A stretch of DNA of 42,850 nt from Gemmatimonadales bacterium UBA4456 (GCA_002390225.1 DGOW01000035.1:13636-56485), one strand, 5' to 3'. Positions 24,554-33,459 are shown, counted from the first letter of the stretch. A program made the numbers and translations. Notes: generated by a model from the letters alone, not told the origin.

Positions 24554-24590
24554 CAACTGTATTCGCACCGATTTCCCCCGCATTTCCACA

Positions 24591-27143
24591 ATGGAGCACC
24601 GAAGCGAGATGACCCTCGTTCACCAGCCGCGTCCGCGCAGAGAATCCGTGATCTTCGACGATGTCCTTCCCAAGGATATTCCTAACGCGGAGCTGACCGA
24701 GAATGCCCGGATTGTCCTGGGGAAGCGGTATCTGAAGAAGGATCGTGCGGGCGAGCCGACAGAGGAGCCGGAGGTCATGTTCTGGCGTGTCGCGCGGACC
24801 ATCGCCGCGGTGGACGGGGACTACGGAGCTTCGGAGCAGGCGGTCGACGAGATCGCGCGCCATTTCTACGATCTGATGATCAACGGCAAGTTCGAGCCGA
24901 ACTCGCCCACGCTCATGAACGCAGGTCGCCCGCTGGGTCAGCTCTCCGCGTGCTTCGTGCTGCCGGTCGATGACGCGCTGTCCAACGGCCAGAGCGGGAT
25001 CTATGACACGCTCAAGGCGATGGCGCTGGTTCACCAGTCGGGCGGTGGTACCGGCTTCTCCTTCTCGCGTCTCCGGTCCGAGGGCGAGACCGTCCGGTCC
25101 ACGATGGGCGTGGCATCGGGTCCCGTGTCGTTCATGAAGCTTTACGATGCCAGTACGGATGTCGTGAAGCAGGGCGGTACCCGCCGTGGTGCCAACATGG
25201 GGATTCTTCGGGTCGACCACCCCGACATCCGTAGCTTCATCGCCTGCAAAAACGACACATCGCAGATCACGAACTTCAACATTTCGGTCGCGATCACGGA
25301 CGCGTTCATGGACGCGGTGTCGAAGGGTGAGTCCTACGACCTGGTGAACCCGCGCGATGGTGAGGTCATCGGGCAGGAGGATGCCCGTCAGATCTTCGAC
25401 ATGATCATCCATGGAGCGTGGATGACCGGTGAGCCAGGCACGTTCTTCATCGATCGCGCCAACGAGTACAACCCGGTTCCCCAGCTGGGTAGTTACGAGG
25501 CGACCAACCCGTGTGGCGAGCAGCCGCTCCTCCCCTACGATGTCTGCAACCTGGGAAGCATCAACCTCAGCAAATTCGTCAGGGACGAGGCGCGTCCAGG
25601 CACCCATGCCGATGAGGGTGTCGACTGGGATTCCCTGCGAACGGTCATTCACCTGTCGACGCATTTCTTGGACAACGTGATCGACGCCAACGTCTATCCG
25701 CTCCAGGACATCCACGATCTGGCGCAGAACATCCGCCGGATCGGACTCGGGGTGATGGGCTGGGCCGATATGCTCGTGCGCCTTGGCGTACCGTATGACT
25801 CCATCGAGGGGGTGGAGCTGGGTCGCCGCGTGATGGAGTTCATCAACGAAGAGTCCCGCAACGCCTCTGAGAAGCTCGCGACCACGCGTGGGGTATTCCC
25901 CGCCTGGGAGGAGTCGATCTGGGGCCCTGACGGTTCGGCCTTCACGCGCGCCGATGGCACGCGCGTCCGTCCCGAGCGTACGCTGCGCAACTGCAATCTC
26001 ACGACGGTCGCGCCGACCGGCACGATTTCGATCTTCGCTGGATGCTCCGGCGGTATCGAGCCGCTCTTCGCGGTTGCCTTCATGCGCAACCAAGCCGGTT
26101 CGCTGATGCCGGACGTGAACCCGGACTTTATCCGGATGGCTCAGGAAGGGGGATGGTACTCGGGTGAACTCATGGAGCGGATCGCCCAGGAAGGGCACAT
26201 CCACTTCGACGAAGTACCAGAGGCGATTCAGAAGATCTTCCGCACGGCACACGACATCACGCCGGAGTGGCACGTGCGGATGCAGGCCGCCTTTCAGGAG
26301 CACACGGACTCAGCGATCTCCAAGACGACGAACTTCCCGCGCGAGGCAGCCGAGGAAGATGTGCGTCAGATCTATGAACTGGCTTTTTCGCTCGGGTGCA
26401 AGGGCGTCACGGTGTACCGCGACGGCTCCCGCGAGGGTCAGGTGCTCTCGACCGGTGCGACGACTCAAGGTGAGACGAGCGCTGATGCCTCTGCTGACCT
26501 GACCGAGCTGCAGGTCAAGCTGGCCGATGCTCGGGAAGAGGCGCACAATCTGCGGATTGAGGTCGATCAGCTTCAGGTCGAATTGCTCGACCACGATCAG
26601 ACGAGAGGGGCGGCCCGTCATAAGCGGCAGCGCCCTGAGGCGTTGCGTGGCTACACCATGAAGATGATCTCGCCGCTGGGTGACCTTTATGTCACGATCA
26701 ACGAGGATGTGAATGGTCGTCCCTTCGAGGTCTTCTGTACCCTGGGGAAGGCGGGTGGTGCAGCCAACGCTGATGCTGAAGCGGTCGGCCGCCTGATGTC
26801 GCTAGCGCTTCGCTCCGGTATTCCGATCCCGCAGGTGAAGGATCAGTTGCGGGGCATCTCGTGCGATCGTGCGGTTGGGCTCGGGCCCAACAAGGTGCTG
26901 TCCGTGCCGGACGCGATCGGGCAGGCGATCGAGCGATATCTGCAGGAGAAGGAAGGCGTGCAGGAGGACCTTCCGCTCACGGTCACCGCGACACAGTCGG
27001 CGACACAGACCCAGGCGATATCTGGTTCCTACGGGGCCGAAACGTTCGACATGGGCACCTGCCCGGACTGCGGCACCGGCCACCTCGCCTTCGAGGAAGG
27101 CTGCAAGAAGTGCCACATCTGCGGTTACTCCGAGTGCGGCTGA
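24591..27143 (+). CDS. nrdJ: Adenosylcobalamin-dependent (class II) ribonucleotide reductase
   Basis: NrdJ reduces ribonucleotides to deoxyribonucleotides using a cobalamin-derived radical, without oxygen dependence. The 850-residue protein has redox pair C121 (LSACFVLP) and C319, the active-site motif NPCGEQ with N306, thiyl-radical C308 and E310, and the ThDP-unrelated TVAPTGTISIFAGCSGGIEP segment typical of the family. A coiled-coil-like insert lies at about 636-667. It precedes a C-terminal RPEALRGYTMKM domain and a terminal zinc-ribbon-like tail with C824, C827, C838, C841, C844 and C849. ATG 24591 lacks a ribosome site; ATG 24609 has GGAG 12 bases upstream and may be the true start. A strong terminator follows. 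Confidence 0.95.
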   Translation: MEHRSEMTLVHQPRPRRESVIFDDVLPKDIPNAELTENARIVLGKRYLKKDRAGEPTEEPEVMFWRVARTIAAVDGDYGASEQAVDEIARHFYDLMINGKFEPNSPTLMNAGRPLGQLSACFVLPVDDALSNGQSGIYDTLKAMALVHQSGGGTGFSFSRLRSEGETVRSTMGVASGPVSFMKLYDASTDVVKQGGTRRGANMGILRVDHPDIRSFIACKNDTSQITNFNISVAITDAFMDAVSKGESYDLVNPRDGEVIGQEDARQIFDMIIHGAWMTGEPGTFFIDRANEYNPVPQLGSYEATNPCGEQPLLPYDVCNLGSINLSKFVRDEARPGTHADEGVDWDSLRTVIHLSTHFLDNVIDANVYPLQDIHDLAQNIRRIGLGVMGWADMLVRLGVPYDSIEGVELGRRVMEFINEESRNASEKLATTRGVFPAWEESIWGPDGSAFTRADGTRVRPERTLRNCNLTTVAPTGTISIFAGCSGGIEPLFAVAFMRNQAGSLMPDVNPDFIRMAQEGGWYSGELMERIAQEGHIHFDEVPEAIQKIFRTAHDITPEWHVRMQAAFQEHTDSAISKTTNFPREAAEEDVRQIYELAFSLGCKGVTVYRDGSREGQVLSTGATTQGETSADASADLTELQVKLADAREEAHNLRIEVDQLQVELLDHDQTRGAARHKRQRPEALRGYTMKMISPLGDLYVTINEDVNGRPFEVFCTLGKAGGAANADAEAVGRLMSLALRSGIPIPQVKDQLRGISCDRAVGLGPNKVLSVPDAIGQAIERYLQEKEGVQEDLPLTVTATQSATQTQAISGSYGAETFDMGTCPDCGTGHLAFEEGCKKCHICGYSECG

Positions 27144-27183
27144 GGCAGCGGCTGGAGAACCAATCCCCGACCCGGGGTTAGAG

Positions 27184-27214
27184 AACGGGGCGGCGGAGAC
27201 GCCGCCCCGTTTTT
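27184..27214 (+). terminator. Strong intrinsic terminator of nrdJ
   Basis: A perfect 12-bp GC-rich stem (AACGGGGCGGCG at 27184-27195 with its complement at 27200-27211) closes a GAGA tetraloop. It is followed by a T-run (27210-27214). It lies 40 bases after the nrdJ stop and ends 23 bases before the next start. Confidence 0.92.
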
Positions 27215-27237
27215 CACTCTCCGTACTCGTCCGGGCC

Positions 27238-28050
27238 ATGCGACACCGTACTCTTGCAGCTCTGCTTCTGACGGTCGCGCCGCCGATCGTTGCCGAGGCA
27301 CAGATGTCGGCGTTCGGTGGTCCGATCCAACGGTCGGATATGGCCTACCTCGCTGGTGATCCCGGGCTCTCGTACGAGATCCTCGAGGACCACATGAATG
27401 CCGATTCGACCGATTACGAGACGATCTGGCGGGCAGCCCGAGCGGCCGTGGTCATCGGAATCGAGCAAGAAGGCACTCGCGAGCAGAATTACTGGCTTGA
27501 CCCGGCGATCATACTCTCGGAACGAGCAGTCACGATCCGGCCGGATGGTATCGACGGTATCTATTGGCGGGGTGTAGCGGCCGGTCGCCGGGCCATGAAC
27601 GCAGGCCCTTCGTACGCGGTGGGACTCGCCGAGGCGGTATACACGGATGCGCACGCGATCCTGTCCGCGGATTCTCTGCACGGTGGGGCCCACAACCTGC
27701 TCGGTAAGTTGAACTACGAGATCATGAGCCTATCGTGGCTCGAGCGGACGGTGGCCAAGACGTTCATGGGCAACAAGGCCCTTGAAGACACCAGCTGGGA
27801 GAACGCCGAGTACCACCTCCAGCGCGCAGCGGACACGTGGCCCGACTTCATCCTCTTCCATTTCGATATGGGACAGCTGCACAAGAAGATGGATCGCCAG
27901 GAACAGGCGATCGAGTCTTTCAGGCGGGCGCTGTCACTGAGAGCCGTGCACCCGATCGACATCAGCCTTCAGAAGCAGGCGCGCGAAGCTCTGGCCGAAT
28001 GGGGTTTAACGGTAGATCTGCCTACGTCCGGGATGTCCAGGGACCGGTGA
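27238..28050 (+). CDS. Secreted TPR-like protein
   Basis: The 270-residue product has a signal peptide (MRHRTLAALLLTVAPPIVAEA, cleavage near AEA-Q). The helical-repeat region (about 40-260) contains YWRGVAAGRRAMNAG, AHNLLGKLNYE, the FILFHFDMGQLHKKM stretch and QEQAIESFRRALSL. The layout resembles TPR proteins related to the regulator-of-microtubule-dynamics (RMD) family that also occur in bacteria; this is a tentative match. Such proteins usually scaffold envelope complexes, and no partner is evident. ATG 27238 follows the nrdJ terminator closely, so it needs its own promoter or readthrough. The 3' end overlaps the convergent PhoX-type gene by 29 bases. Confidence 0.7.
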   Translation: MRHRTLAALLLTVAPPIVAEAQMSAFGGPIQRSDMAYLAGDPGLSYEILEDHMNADSTDYETIWRAARAAVVIGIEQEGTREQNYWLDPAIILSERAVTIRPDGIDGIYWRGVAAGRRAMNAGPSYAVGLAEAVYTDAHAILSADSLHGGAHNLLGKLNYEIMSLSWLERTVAKTFMGNKALEDTSWENAEYHLQRAADTWPDFILFHFDMGQLHKKMDRQEQAIESFRRALSLRAVHPIDISLQKQAREALAEWGLTVDLPTSGMSRDR

Positions 28051-29413
28051 TCGCCAGGGTCCATCCCTCGATCTGTTTGTTCACGAAGAGCGTGCTCCCG
28101 TCTGGGGAGAAACAACATCCCGCGAACTCCCCGATTCCGTTCAGATCTCGAGCGAGCTTGTAGATCTCCCCCTCTGGAGTGATGCCGAGCAGGTAGTCGT
28201 CGCCTGTGCCGTCTTCGCACACGACAATGTCACCCCAGGGTGCCACGCACAGGTTATCCGCGTTCTCGATAATCGTACCATCGTTCGGCTCGACGAAGAG
28301 CTCGAGCGTGCCCGGGCTGGTGGATTCCTGATCGGAACCCTCGAACGGACTCGGCCGGTACGTCCAGATCTGTCCCTTGCGGGCTGCGCCGCCGTTGGTG
28401 CAAGCGATATACACTTCACCGACGCCATCTTTCTCTCCGTAAAAGATCCCCTCGCCGCGCGCGAAGCGGGCTGCGCCTGCCTCGAAGCCTCGGTAACGCA
28501 AGTCGTCCTGAGGGCTGGCTACGTCATCGAGATCGATCCACCTCGTCGCCATGCGTGCTCGAAGAGGGACGTCCTGGGCTTCCCAGTTCCGGGTGTCCAG
28601 ACTGGGCTGATCGAGGATCGCCAATGCCTGAAGGCGGCCCCCCTCGGAGAGCCGCCCCGGGACGTTGGGAATGAAGCGGTAGAGTAGACCGTCCCCGAGG
28701 TCCTCGGTTTCGTACACGATGCCCGAGGCGGGATGCACCGCGATCGCTTCGTGCTTGAATCTCCCCATTTCTCTCAGAGGTTCTGCTTTTTGGAGTCCCG
28801 GCTGCCCGGCAACGACTTCAAAATTGAAGCCATGCTCGCGCGTCAAGCCGGCCTCGGGAGACGACACAATCTCTTCGCAGGTGATCCATGACCCCCAGGG
28901 CGTCGGCCCACCCGCACAATTTACGAGGGTGCCCGCAAGGCTCAGGTGGTGGGAGACAAGCCGTTGGTTCCTCGTGTCGTACAGCATGGTGGTCGTGCCG
29001 CCCAGCGCCGGAGGGCGACCATCACCGGGGTCGTAGAGCAAGTCGGAGTCGACCTGACCTAGGAGCGCTAGGTCTGCACCGAAAGCGCCCTGTTCCGGTC
29101 CGGCACCAGGCGTGATCTCATGATTCCGGACGAGGATCGTCATGCCGTCGGGACCGGGGAAGGTTGCCATGCCGTCGTGTTTTGCTGGCACGAAGAGGCC
29201 ATCGGACATCGCTTCACCTGCTCGAGAAAAGATCCGGTAGCTGAATCCGCTCGGGAGGGCGATGATTCCATCCGGATCCTCGAGCAGAGGACCGAACCCG
29301 AACTTCGGATCGATGTCGGTTGCGATGGTTTCCGATCGGGTGCACCCCAGCCCGGTAAAGCCAAGGGATATGGCGGCCGCGGACTCCAGGAAGCTTCGAC
29401 GTGAGATGATCAT
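28022..29413 (-). CDS. PhoX-type (DUF839) phosphatase family protein, Tat lipoprotein
   Basis: The 463-residue protein starts at ATG 29413, which places a twin-arginine signal (ISRRSFLESAAA) at the N-terminus, followed by a lipobox (GLGC, C24). It is probably exported folded and lipid-anchored. The mature part is a propeller with PhoX hallmarks: VRNHE, CAGGPTPWGSWITCEE (the Cys and Glu used for Fe/Ca cofactor binding in PhoX), RFKHEAIAVHP, VYETED and ADNLCVAPWGDIVVCED. PhoX enzymes are Ca/Fe alkaline phosphatases acting on phosphate esters outside the cytoplasm. Many DUF839 proteins are uncharacterised, so activity is probable rather than proven. It diverges from the M28 gene. Confidence 0.85.
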   Translation of the reverse strand: MIISRRSFLESAAAISLGFTGLGCTRSETIATDIDPKFGFGPLLEDPDGIIALPSGFSYRIFSRAGEAMSDGLFVPAKHDGMATFPGPDGMTILVRNHEITPGAGPEQGAFGADLALLGQVDSDLLYDPGDGRPPALGGTTTMLYDTRNQRLVSHHLSLAGTLVNCAGGPTPWGSWITCEEIVSSPEAGLTREHGFNFEVVAGQPGLQKAEPLREMGRFKHEAIAVHPASGIVYETEDLGDGLLYRFIPNVPGRLSEGGRLQALAILDQPSLDTRNWEAQDVPLRARMATRWIDLDDVASPQDDLRYRGFEAGAARFARGEGIFYGEKDGVGEVYIACTNGGAARKGQIWTYRPSPFEGSDQESTSPGTLELFVEPNDGTIIENADNLCVAPWGDIVVCEDGTGDDYLLGITPEGEIYKLARDLNGIGEFAGCCFSPDGSTLFVNKQIEGWTLAITGPWTSRT

Positions 29414-29465
29414 GATCGTGACTCGAGTGACGATACAAACCCTGATGATTACTGAATCTATCACC

Positions 29466-30434
29466 ATGAAGAGCGTCTCGGCTCATCTTGCCTCCGATCG
29501 ATTTGTCATCGCTGTGAGGTCCCTTGTCGCGATCGCGGTGTTCGTTCTTGCATCCTGTGGCGGGGGTGTGGCGACAGGGCCTACAGCGGGTAGTCCGAGC
29601 TTTGATGGGGCCGCGGCGCTCGCACACGTCGAGACTCAGGTCGCTTTCGGACCGCGGGTCCCGGGTAGTAGTGGTCATGCGGCTCAGCTCTCGTGGATGC
29701 TGGACCAGTTACAACCGCACGCGTCGGATGTCGTGGCCGATACGTTCTCACATGTAACGACTGGCGGCGACTCGTTGATCCTGACGAATGTGCGCGCACG
29801 GTTCGCCCCGCAGCAGAGCCGTCGCATCGTGCTTCTGGCTCACTGGGATACGCGGCCGACGTCCGACCAGGCAGCTGATTCGGCGGACCACTCGATTCCC
29901 GTGCCGGGGGCGAACGACGGCGGCTCGGGGACCGCAGTGCTGCTCGCGCTGGCTCCGTTGCTCGCGCAGATCGCGCCTCCGGTCGGCGTAGATCTTCTCT
30001 TCGTGGACGGTGAGGACTACGGCCCCGGAGTGGAGGACATGCTGCTCGGTGCGCGGCACTATGCCGAGACGGTCTCGGACGAAGATCGACCGATCTACGG
30101 GTTGTTGCTCGATATGGTGGGCGACGCTCAGCCGAGCTTTCCGGTCGAACAGATATCCGCCCAGTTCGCGAATCCGATCGTTCAAAAAGTGTGGCGTGCG
30201 GCGGAGCGTCTCGGATACCGGGACTATTTCCCGACGGCCGTCGGGGAATCGCTCACGGATGATCACGTCCCGTTGATCGAGAACGGGATTCCCACCGCCA
30301 ACATGATCGATTTTACCTACGGCCCGAACAACGGCTACTGGCATACACCGCAGGATACACCTGACAAGCTGAGCGCGGCGACCCTCGACATGGTGGGGCA
30401 GGTCGTCGTTGAACTTATCTACTCTGGCGGCTGA
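29466..30434 (+). CDS. M28-family protein, glutaminyl-peptide cyclotransferase-like lipoprotein
   Basis: The 322-residue product has a lipoprotein signal (VLASC, C31). The M28 catalytic domain shows LLAHWDTRP (H126, D128), PGANDGGSGTAVLL, VDGEDYG, LLDMVGD and WHTPQDTPDKL. The combination of GANDGxSG, DGEDxG and the WHTPxDT segment is typical of bacterial glutaminyl cyclases. These convert N-terminal Gln to pyroglutamate on exported proteins with one zinc. An aminopeptidase role is the alternative. ATG 29466 is used; upstream ATG 29445 and downstream GTG 29515 are possible and no site has a clear ribosome signal. It is 52 bases from the divergent PhoX-type gene. Confidence 0.85.
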   Translation: MKSVSAHLASDRFVIAVRSLVAIAVFVLASCGGGVATGPTAGSPSFDGAAALAHVETQVAFGPRVPGSSGHAAQLSWMLDQLQPHASDVVADTFSHVTTGGDSLILTNVRARFAPQQSRRIVLLAHWDTRPTSDQAADSADHSIPVPGANDGGSGTAVLLALAPLLAQIAPPVGVDLLFVDGEDYGPGVEDMLLGARHYAETVSDEDRPIYGLLLDMVGDAQPSFPVEQISAQFANPIVQKVWRAAERLGYRDYFPTAVGESLTDDHVPLIENGIPTANMIDFTYGPNNGYWHTPQDTPDKLSAATLDMVGQVVVELIYSGG

Positions 30435-30501
30435 CGCTGCCTGCGGGGACATTCCTGCGCCCGGAGCTATCCAACCACAGCATTCACTCTCGGAGTTTGA
30501 C

Positions 30502-31446
30502 GTGAGCGACACCTCTCCCGTGCGCGTGGCGGCCGTTCAGGCCTCGGCGTTCCCATTCAACAAGAACGGAGCCGTCGACACTGTCTGCGCGATGACCGCA
30601 GAGGCGGCGTCGGAGGGTGCGCAACTGATCCTCTTTCCGGAGGCGTATGTCGGCGGGTACCCGTGGGGGCTCGCGTTCGGCACGGCCATCGGCGGACGCT
30701 CGGATGCTGGACGCCAGGCATTCGGACGTTATTGGGAATCCGCGATCGATATCCCGGGGCCCGAGGTCGAGCGCATGGGTGCGGCTGCCAGAGACGCCGG
30801 GGTCTGGCTCTGCGTCGGCGTAATCGAACGTGACACCACCTATAGCACGGGGACGCTGTTCTGCACGCTCCTGTATTTCGGGCCTGACGGTACGCTCCTG
30901 GGCAAGCACCGAAAGCTCAAGCCGACCGCTGCCGAGCGCCTCATCTGGGGCGAGGGTGACGGTAGCACCCTCACGACGGTTGATACTGACTTTGGGCGTG
31001 TCGGTGGGCTGATCTGCTGGGAGAACTACATGCCGCTCGCGCGCATGGCGATGTACGGTAAGGGGATCCACATCCACCTGGCACCGACGGCTGATGCACG
31101 GGATCGATGGCAGTCGACCTTACAGCACATCGCGCTCGAGGGTCGTTGTTTCGTCCTGGGGTGCAATCAGTACGTCCACCGGGATATGTATCCCGATGAC
31201 CTGGAGATCGCATCTGAACTGGAGGCTTGGCCGGAGACGTTGAGTGCCGGAGGTACCGCCATCTACGGACCGCTCGGGGAGGTTCTCGGTGAGCCGCTCT
31301 GGAACGAAGCCGGGATCGTCTACGCGGATCTTGACATGAGCGCGATCCCACGCAGTCGCTTCGATTTCGACGTCACCGGGCACTATGCCCGACCTGACGT
31401 CTTCCGACTCATCGTCGACGAGTCGCCCCACCCTCCGGTCGAGTAG
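30502..31446 (+). CDS. Nitrilase
   Basis: The 314-residue protein belongs to the nitrilase branch of the carbon-nitrogen hydrolases. The catalytic triad is visible as E47 (LFPEAYVGGYP), K138 (GKHRKLKPT) and C172 (GGLICWENYMPLARMAMY). True nitrilases turn nitriles into carboxylic acids and ammonia. The substrate class (arylacetonitrile, aliphatic or cyanide) cannot be told from motifs. GTG 30502 is chosen because GGAG (30492-30495) lies 6 bases upstream and the conserved fold begins right after; a longer frame from 30409 would overlap the M28 gene. It is a soluble cytoplasmic enzyme. No nitrile hydratase or aldoxime gene is adjacent. Confidence 0.9.
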   Translation: MSDTSPVRVAAVQASAFPFNKNGAVDTVCAMTAEAASEGAQLILFPEAYVGGYPWGLAFGTAIGGRSDAGRQAFGRYWESAIDIPGPEVERMGAAARDAGVWLCVGVIERDTTYSTGTLFCTLLYFGPDGTLLGKHRKLKPTAAERLIWGEGDGSTLTTVDTDFGRVGGLICWENYMPLARMAMYGKGIHIHLAPTADARDRWQSTLQHIALEGRCFVLGCNQYVHRDMYPDDLEIASELEAWPETLSAGGTAIYGPLGEVLGEPLWNEAGIVYADLDMSAIPRSRFDFDVTGHYARPDVFRLIVDESPHPPVE

Positions 31447-31473
31447 GTCGCCCTGCGCTCTGTTTGATCGACG

Positions 31474-31755
31474 CTACCACTCGATCGAGCCCTGCTTGGT
31501 CGTGTCGATGCTTTTCCCTTCGCCGCCGTCGAGCAGTACCTGCTCGATCTGCTCGTAGAGGAAGTCCCGTGACTTCTGTTCACGCGGATCGAGCCCGTAG
31601 TGATTGATCAGCACCGTCTGATGTTCGAGCCACTCTTTCCAACAGTTGGCACAGATGGTGTTGACGATTCGTTCTCCCAACTCCGTCCTGAACGGTGGCT
31701 TTCCGAGGAGGGGGCCGTCGCCGCAGCGGCGGCATTCGATGTTGTCAGCAGTCAT
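31474..31755 (-). CDS. YggX-like Fe(2+)-trafficking protein with extra CxxC motifs
   Basis: The 93-residue protein aligns by eye with YggX: LGERIVNTICANCWKEWLEH corresponds to the YggX helix with LGKRIYNEI, and HQTVLINHYGLDP to its QTMLINE segment. YggX is linked to iron handling and protection of Fe-S clusters. Unlike E. coli YggX it has two CxxC pairs, C8/C11 (ECRRCG) and C35/C38 (CANC), that could bind zinc or iron. ATG 31755 is taken; the frame can also start at TTG 31761. It is convergent with the nitrilase gene and divergent from the DksA-type gene. Confidence 0.8.
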   Translation of the reverse strand: MTADNIECRRCGDGPLLGKPPFRTELGERIVNTICANCWKEWLEHQTVLINHYGLDPREQKSRDFLYEQIEQVLLDGGEGKSIDTTKQGSIEW

Positions 31756-31926
31756 GTCCAATTGCGTTTGGGGCGAGAGGCAAGGGGTACCCTGAGCGCG
31801 TCGAGGCGGTCCATCGACGCCGCCCCTCGGGAAGGAGAGTCGTAGACGAGCCCTGCACCCTCAGGTTAATTTTTCGCGCTCGGTTTTGAGCGAGTTCAGA
31901 TTCTTTGTGCGTCACGAGGCTGATCG

Positions 31927-32310
31927 ATGCCTTTGAAGAAGAAGCAGTTGGAGCACCTTGAGAAACGCCTCCTCGATGAGAGGGCGCGTGCTTTAAAGGC
32001 ACTAGGCCTCTTCGACCAGCGGAGTCAGGCTGATCGAGACTCGAGTGATTCCGATATGTCGTCGTACACCGACCACATGGCCGATCAGGGAACTGAGGCC
32101 CAGGAACGCGAAAAGGCTGCCGCCTTCGCAACGAAGGAGGGTCGCTACCTCTACCGGCTCGAGGAGGCGCTCCGGCGTCTCTACGCCGATCCCGATAAGT
32201 TCGGGGTCTGCCACACGTGCGAATCTGATGTGGGATTCGACCGCCTGGATGCGCTTCCGCACGCGCGGTACTGCATCGACTGCAAGCGTAAAGAAGAGTC
32301 CAAGCCCTGA
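31927..32310 (+). CDS. DksA/TraR-type zinc finger protein
   Basis: The 127-residue protein has a coiled-coil N-terminal part (about 1-85) rich in charged residues, with SSYTDHMADQGTEAQ at the tip region. A C4 zinc finger (CHTCESD and YCIDCKRK) is at the end. DksA family members enter the RNA polymerase secondary channel and adjust initiation, with ppGpp in many bacteria. The exact tip acidic motif differs from E. coli DksA, so it may be a distinct branch. GAGG at 31916-31919 lies 7 bases before the ATG. The stop is 3 bases from the end of RNase D on the other strand. Confidence 0.88.
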   Translation: MPLKKKQLEHLEKRLLDERARALKALGLFDQRSQADRDSSDSDMSSYTDHMADQGTEAQEREKAAAFATKEGRYLYRLEEALRRLYADPDKFGVCHTCESDVGFDRLDALPHARYCIDCKRKEESKP

Positions 32311-32313
32311 ACG

Positions 32314-32335
32314 TCAGTCGCTATTGAGCGACTGA
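32314..32335. terminator. Symmetric hairpin between convergent dksA-like and rnd genes
   Basis: TCAGTCGCT (32314-32322) and AGCGACTGA (32327-32335) form a perfect 9-bp stem with a 4-base loop. It includes the rnd stop codon. It lacks a T-run on both strands, so it may limit readthrough in both directions only partly. Confidence 0.5.
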
Positions 32336-33459
32336 AGCAGAGCCTCCCCCGCGACGCCGATCTTCCAGCGCCGCATTCCATCGATCTCTCCGAGGTCCTC
32401 CAGGGTTTTCGGTGCGGCCCGCGCGATCTCGATCAGAACCGCGTTGGAGAGCAGCGTGCCACGAGGGAGCCCGATCGTTTCAGCTGTGCGGTTTCGAACT
32501 GCTTTCAGTCGATCGACCGTTTGTTCGAGCTCCGGAGGAGGTCTCACGGGGCCTCTCCGGACGTGCTTCGGGTATGGAACTAGATCGGATTCATCCAGTT
32601 CGCGCACGGCACGCAGACGCGAGAGCAACTCTTTCCCGTCCGCACGGGCGAGCCCGCCCGGGAAACCCTTGATGGCGACCAGGTCTTCGACTCGTTGCGG
32701 GTGAGAGCCCACCGCCTCGATCAGGGGTGTATCCCCGATCACTCTGAACACGGCGCGATCACGTTTTTGAGCGATCTCGTCCCGCCAGCCGAGCGCCGCA
32801 CGAATGGCGGCTACCTCACGCGACGGCAGGTGACGAGCTCCTTTAATGCGGGTTACCGGATCTACTGGTTCTGCTTCGTTCCTGCTCAGATCCGCAATCG
32901 ATTCCAGGGCCAGGCACTCTTCGGTCGCCCACGTCGAACGGCCCATCGCGTCGAGTTCCTCGGCGAGCATGTCCAAGAGGCGCTCGAGGTACATCGTGTC
33001 CGACGCCGCATATTCGAGCATGCCATCCGTGAGGGGGCGCTCTGCCCAGTCGGCCCTCTGGTACTTCTTCGTGAGCTTCACCCCGAAGCGTGATTCCAGA
33101 AGCGATGCCAGCCCGAGACCCTCTTCAGCCAGAAGGGCAGCGTAGACCTGTGTATCGACGAGACCACGGATGCGGATACCGAGGTCGCGACTGAGCAGGC
33201 GAAGGTCGAAGTCCGACCCGTGCATAACGACGGGCAGGTCAGGGCGCTCCAGCGGCTCGCGCAGAAGGTCGGTCGGGTCGAACGACAGCGGGTCGATCGT
33301 CCACGTCGCGCCCATGGCGGTGATCTGAGCGAGGCAGAGTCGGTCGGAATACCGATGAAAGCCGGCTGCCTCGCAGTCGAGCGCGATACGTTCCGCTCGA
33401 GCAAGCGCATCGACGAGTCCCTCTGCGTCCTCACGACGTTCGACGTGAATGTGGCTCAT
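32314..33459 (-). CDS. rnd: Ribonuclease D
   Basis: The 381-residue protein has a DEDDy 3'-5' exonuclease domain (about 1-170): IALDCEA (D28, E30), VVMHGSDFDLRLL (D85) and EYAASDTMYLERLL (Y150, D154). Helical C-terminal HRDC-like regions (about 205-380) follow, including IGLPRGTLLSNAVLIEIARA. RNase D trims the 3' ends of tRNA precursors and other stable RNAs in the cytoplasm. Length matches the family (about 375). ATG 33459 is used because the exonuclease fold begins immediately; the longer upstream frame is Arg/Pro-rich and runs into the pyk promoter region. Confidence 0.92.
   Translation of the reverse strand: MSHIHVERREDAEGLVDALARAERIALDCEAAGFHRYSDRLCLAQITAMGATWTIDPLSFDPTDLLREPLERPDLPVVMHGSDFDLRLLSRDLGIRIRGLVDTQVYAALLAEEGLGLASLLESRFGVKLTKKYQRADWAERPLTDGMLEYAASDTMYLERLLDMLAEELDAMGRSTWATEECLALESIADLSRNEAEPVDPVTRIKGARHLPSREVAAIRAALGWRDEIAQKRDRAVFRVIGDTPLIEAVGSHPQRVEDLVAIKGFPGGLARADGKELLSRLRAVRELDESDLVPYPKHVRRGPVRPPPELEQTVDRLKAVRNRTAETIGLPRGTLLSNAVLIEIARAAPKTLEDLGEIDGMRRWKIGVAGEALLQSLNSD

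Noticed and set aside
24221..24590. Cobalamin riboswitch upstream of the B12-dependent nrdJ
   Set aside because: I could not find the conserved B12-box or the usual multi-stem core; only a short leader with one terminator-like hairpin is visible.
24138..26303. Long open frame (721 codons) on the minus strand across nrdJ
   Set aside because: It is antisense to a clear nrdJ gene, shows no domain, and is Arg/His-rich as expected for a mirror of GC-rich coding sequence.
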